This document shows, one piece after another, positions 59,607-64,000 of a stretch of DNA of 64,000 bases; positions within the stretch are counted from its first letter, which is position 1; each line of letters starts with the position of its first letter. Both the position numbers and the translations under genes were made by a program. Source of the DNA: Mesocentrotus franciscanus (taxonomy: Eukaryota > Echinodermata > Echinoidea > Camarodonta > Strongylocentrotidae); assembly GCA_037976565.1 (NCBI GenBank), contig CP137672.1, positions 38,527,160 to 38,591,159 on the forward strand. Reading direction: 5' to 3'. Under the pieces are notes generated by a model, which saw only the letters and a list, made by a program, of their open reading frames with translations, was not told where the DNA came from and ran no database searches.

Positions 59607-60261
59607 ACGGATACAAAATGGATACGAAAGTACACTAGCGCCCTAGACCCGTTCGGGTCCCTAGTCTAGTGTCATTCATATTTTTTTTAACAGAGTAAGC
59701 AACTATTCAAGTTTGCAATTTTGACACAGCAAATACACAATTAATGACATCCTCTAATAATGAACCATATTTAGGCATATTTTTAAGGAGGTTTCCTATT
59801 TTAGCATTCATTTCACACTTTCATTATTGTAAAAGTCACAACACGTACACCTATACGTTTTATACATGCCAGTTTCCACACTCATCAACAATAACAATAC
59901 ATATCGAACACCTTCGGACAGTGGCGCTTTTTCACACGATAATTGTACAAAATTAAAACTTACCAAATATCAGATATTACACAACTATCGGCAAAATATC
60001 GGTTTTCAGGCTGAAACAAGAAAAATCCACAAAAAGACGAAGATCACCTTGAAGCAGCACTTGCACTGGAAGGGAAAGAAAGGCTCTAACACAAGTAATC
60101 TAAAGTAGGTAGCATTCCGTTTTCAAAGGCCTTCTATTACGTGCGTGACGCGTGCAGCTAGCTAGATGCTGACGCGACGAGAGCTATATCTCAAAGAGAG
60201 TATGGCACGCCGAATGTACATTTATAGTTTCACACCACCAATTTTTTCCACACACACACGT
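59607..60261. other. Unassigned DNA
   Basis: Nothing convincing. A small palindrome (CTAGACCCG then CGGGTCCCTAG) lies near 59642-59668. Confidence 0.5.
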
Positions 60262-60591
60262 TGAAAGTATCGAAAATATTTCATATAAAAACACAGAATC
60301 GACAAAATGCATATTTTCATTATGTTATTAAGATTTTAGGGTCAAATGTCAAATATACTGTACATGGTTTCTCTATATTGAAATTTGGCACACTTAATTA
60401 ATAGACATGAATAAAAGGATTATTTCAAAAAATAAGGTCAAATCATGCCAATGGTATCTTAACTACTTAGTATGTAAATTAGGGTCAAAGGTCAAACATT
60501 TCACTAATCACTATCTCACTAACCATGTGTGGTATGCACTTATTGCAACAGCCCACCTATACTTGTTCCGAAACAAGTATTACATGTCTAG
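60262..60591 (+). repeat. Array unit 20, 3' tail only (B 3' end)
   Basis: Begins near ATATTTCATATAAAAAC and ends with hairpin ATACTTGTT/AACAAGTAT and CTAG at 60588-60591. Confidence 0.75.
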
Positions 60592-62381
60592 TTTATTTTT
60601 CTTATTTCCACCCACTTTATTGTTAGCAAGATAATTTGAAAATGGCTCAATCAAATGCCTTGAAATTTGGCACACATATGTATAGGCATATGGACAAAGC
60701 AAAATAACGTTTTCAACCTTGACCTTGACTGATGACGTCATCTAGGCGCCATTTTGTAAAATTTTCTGAAAATCTACTCATGATCATATCTTCATAACGG
60801 AAATTCGTTTCTCATTCATATTTATCATGATCAAGGTCAATATCCGTCCGGTCAATTTCAGGTCAAAAAACGCGCGCACATGCGTACGTCCGCGCGTTAG
60901 CACGCGCGCAAAATTTAAAAATGCTCAAAATCGTCTCAAATTCATTTTGCATACGTTTCAGGCCATTTTAAGCATTTTATAAAAATCGCGCACACGCGCA
61001 TGCGCGTGCGTTTTCGCGCGTACTGGTATTTTGCAACATAGAATCGCCAAATTTTCTTTGTCATCATATTTGGCACATTTTTCTAAGCATTTTGATACCT
61101 TGTTCACCTTTTTTGACCATTAATAACGCAATGAGCGTCCGTTCAAGAAACATGTCCGTGCGCGCGAGCTCTTGTAATACATAGCATATATGGGCAAAAA
61201 CATGCCTATACAAAATTCATTGTAACTCTTCAGAATGGATGGGAACTCCCAATTTTTTTCATATTTGGATAGATTATGAGTCGGAGATATGATTTCATGT
61301 CTCATTTGACCCTCAATTAACTCATGACGTCATCATAATGGCCTCCGAACTCAAAATTTCAATTTGCATATTATGACGTCAGCATATTTTTGGAAAATTG
61401 ATTGTATCTCTGTAAATATTGTTCAATTTTCTTCCAAATTTTGATATGTTCTAGCTGAGACAATTTCTACAAATGCAGTCTTCACAATTTTTCATTTTGA
61501 CAAAGGCATCATGGCGTATTTTTTCGATTAAAGGAGGCATGTCAATTTTTCACATTTTGCGTGTATTCTCTATGGGACATGACTTTTTTCAAATCTGGAT
61601 TCTACATTCCAGTCTTGTTTGAGCAATATCTCGTTATTTTTGCTCGTTTTCTGCCAGCTTCGATATGTTGTAGCTGAGACAATAAGCTACACAAGTGTGC
61701 CCTTTATTTTTCGATCAGATGCCGGGATCATGCTCATATTTCACTTGCAAAGTGGGATTTGAGAATTCCATTTTCCGTTCACGTGTAATGTCTATGTGGA
61801 TTATTTTGGTATAGTGGTCATAGCACTTGCCTCCCATTCCGGCGACCCAAGTTCGATTCCTGGTGGGTCAATTTTTTTTTTTTTTTTTGCCGTAGTTTTG
61901 AATTTGATTTTATGATCTTCTTCGACTATTATAACATATTATCATATACTATCACAAACAATGTAATAAAATGCCTAATTTTGCGTGTTATATCTATGGG
62001 AGAAATATGTCAATCGTTTGAGTACAACCTTATGGGAAATCTGAGTCCTTGTCGTGTATTAATTTTTTATTCATAGTTGGATAGAGTATGAGTCGGAGAT
62101 ATGATTTCTTATAAAAACAAAATCTAGAAAATGCATATTTCATTTTGATATTTAGATTTGAGGGTCAAAGGTCAAATATACTGTACATGGTTTCTCTAAA
62201 ACCATGCATTGTATAGACTTGAAATTTGGCACACTAATAGACCTGAATAAGAGGATTATTTCAAAAATAAGGTCAAATCATGCCAATGTTATCTTAACTA
62301 CTTAGTATGTCACTAAACATGTGTGGCATGCACTTGGAACAGCCCACCTATACTTGTTATTAACAAGTATTACATGTCTAG
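60592..62381 (+). repeat. Array unit 21 (gamma 5' end, tRNA-like, B 3' end)
   Basis: Its 5' half matches the variants of the unit at 31216-32990, and its part after the tRNA-like module matches the unit at 32991-34779. CTAG at 62378-62381. Confidence 0.8.
61800..61870 (+). tRNA. tRNA-Gly(CCC)-like pseudogene, copy 14
   Basis: Boxes A and B intact; one A then 17 T follow. Confidence 0.7.
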
Positions 62382-63976
62382 TTTATTTTTCTTATTTCCA
62401 CCCACTTTTTGTTAGCAAGATAATTTGAAAATGGCTCAATCAAATGCCTTGAAATTTGGCACACATATGTATAGGCATATGGACAAAGCAAAATAAGGTT
62501 TTCAACCTTGACCTTGACTGATGACGTCATCTAGGCGCCATTTTGTGAAATTTTCTGAAAATCTACTCATGATCATATCTTCATAACGGAAAGTCATTTC
62601 TCATTCATATTTATCATGATCAAGGTCAATATCCGTCCGGTCAATTTCAGGTCAAAAAACGCGCGCGCATGCGTACGTCCGCGCGTCAGCGCGCGCAAAA
62701 TTTCAAAATGCTCCAAATCGTCTCAAATTCATTTTGATACGTTTCAGGCCATTTTAAGCATTTTATAAAAATCGCGCACACGCACATGCGCGCGCGTTTT
62801 CGCGCGTAACACGATTACACAACATAGAATCGCCATTTTTTTCTTTCATGATATTTCCCATATTTTTTCGAACAATTTGATACCATGTTTATCTCTTTAT
62901 GACCATTAATAACAAGATGAGCGTCCATTCAAGATAAATGTCCGTGCGCGCGAGCTCTTGTAATACATAGCATATATGGGCAAAAACATGCCTATACAAA
63001 ATTCATTGTAACTCTTCAGAATGGATGGGAACTCCCAATTTTTTTCATATTTGGATAGATTATGAGTCGGAGATATGATTTCATGTCTCATTTGACCCTC
63101 AATTAACTCATGACGTCATCATAATGGCCTCCGAACTCAAAATTTCAATTTGCATATTATGACGTCAGCATATTTTTGGAAAATTGATTGTATCTCTGTA
63201 AATATTGATCGATTTTCTTCCAAATTTTGATATGTTCTAGCTGAGACAATTTTCTACAAATGCAGTTACCACGATTTTCATTTTGACAAAGGCATCATGG
63301 CGTATTTTTGCGATTAAAGGAGGCATGTCAATTTTTCACATTTTGCGTGTATTCTCTATGGGACATGACTTTTTTCAAAACTGGATTCTACATTCCCGTC
63401 TTTCGCGAGCAATATCTCCGTCGTTTTAGTTTTGTTTTCGCTGAGCTTCGAGTATGTTGTAGCTGAGACAATAAGCTATCACAAGTGTGCCCTTTATTTT
63501 TCGATCAGATGCCGGGATCATGCTCATATTTCACTTGCAAAGTGGGATTTGAGAATTCCATTTTCCGTTCACGTGTAATGTCTATGTGGATTATTTTGGT
63601 ATATTGGTCGCAATTGACTTGAAACGTTGCATGTTGATAGGTAAGACAAAATATTTCATATAAAAACACAAAATCGAGAATATGCATATTTCATTATGTT
63701 ATTTAGATTTTAAGGTTAAAGGTCAAATATACTGTACATGGTTTCTCTAAAACAATGCTTTGTATAGACATGAAATTTGGCACACTAATAGACCTGAATA
63801 AGAGGATTATTTCAAAATTTGGTCAAATCATGCCAATGGTATCTTAACTACTTAGTATGTAAATTAGGGTCAAAGGTCAAACATTTCACTGATCACTATC
63901 TCACTAACCATGTGTGGTATGCACTAATTGGAACAGCCCACCTATACTTGTTCCGAAACAAGTATTACATGTCTAG
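62382..63976 (+). repeat. Array unit 22 (gamma 5' end, no tRNA-like, B 3' end)
   Basis: Near copy of 34780-36382, including GGTATATTGGTCGCAATTG at the box A position. CTAG at 63973-63976; the next unit starts at 63977 and leaves the window. Confidence 0.8.
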
Positions 63977-64000
63977 TTTTTCTTATTTCCACCCACTTTA

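Noticed and set aside
4704..61870. Functional tRNA-Gly genes
   Set aside because: The 5' acceptor strand does not pair with the 3' strand and the anticodon stem has mismatches in all copies.

Overview
The window is eukaryotic and most likely from a marine invertebrate animal. It has no bacterial gene organisation, very AT-rich DNA with CpG-rich islands, and nested transposable elements. It carries a Helitron-type RepHel gene with the PHD/OTU/endonuclease architecture known from invertebrate Helentrons (Helitron2), and many TGACCTTTGACC-type interspersed repeats of the kind I associate with echinoderms. The exact phylum is inference only. I see no certain host gene; nearly everything is mobile DNA or satellite.

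Layout. 1-13045: a head-to-tail array of ~2.4 kb repeat units on the minus strand. 13046-13545: a 500-base N gap. 13546-~38060: the same family in plus orientation, first ~2.4 kb units (to 27869), then ~1.6-1.8 kb units with other 5' and 3' end modules. 38060-39540: unassigned DNA and a 5'-truncated LINE reverse transcriptase remnant. 39556-51111 (minus): a frameshifted but nearly full-length Helentron-like coding region. Its order N to C is PHD finger, cysteine-protease-like domain, OTU, a second cysteine-protease-like domain, second OTU, basic 17/21-residue repeats, Cys-rich segment, Helitron N domain, HUH Rep nuclease with two tyrosines, Pif1-type helicase and EEP endonuclease. 51150-53700: mostly unassigned, with one exon-like RT-related fragment. 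53728-56262: a ~0.8 kb tandem duplication, one copy of which holds a 941-bp non-autonomous Helentron (the other copy is the empty site). 56264-57235: palindrome/TIR element pair. 57886-58882: GTTCGG-rich insertion. 59019-59606: long foldback element. 60262-64000: the ~1.7 kb array units return.

How the parts relate. Array units end in a hairpin followed by CTAG and abut the T-rich start of the next unit with no spacer. The 941-bp element ends in the same CTAG and inserted without target-site duplication. I therefore read the arrays as tandem non-autonomous Helentrons (HINE-like) and the minus-strand gene as the class of enzyme that could move them, although its own termini were not found and a direct link is unproven. 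Fourteen units carry a tRNA-Gly(CCC)-like sequence with A and B boxes followed by 10-20 T, which looks like a complete Pol III transcription module.

Many single-base differences sit in homopolymers, so some frameshifts may be assembly errors.
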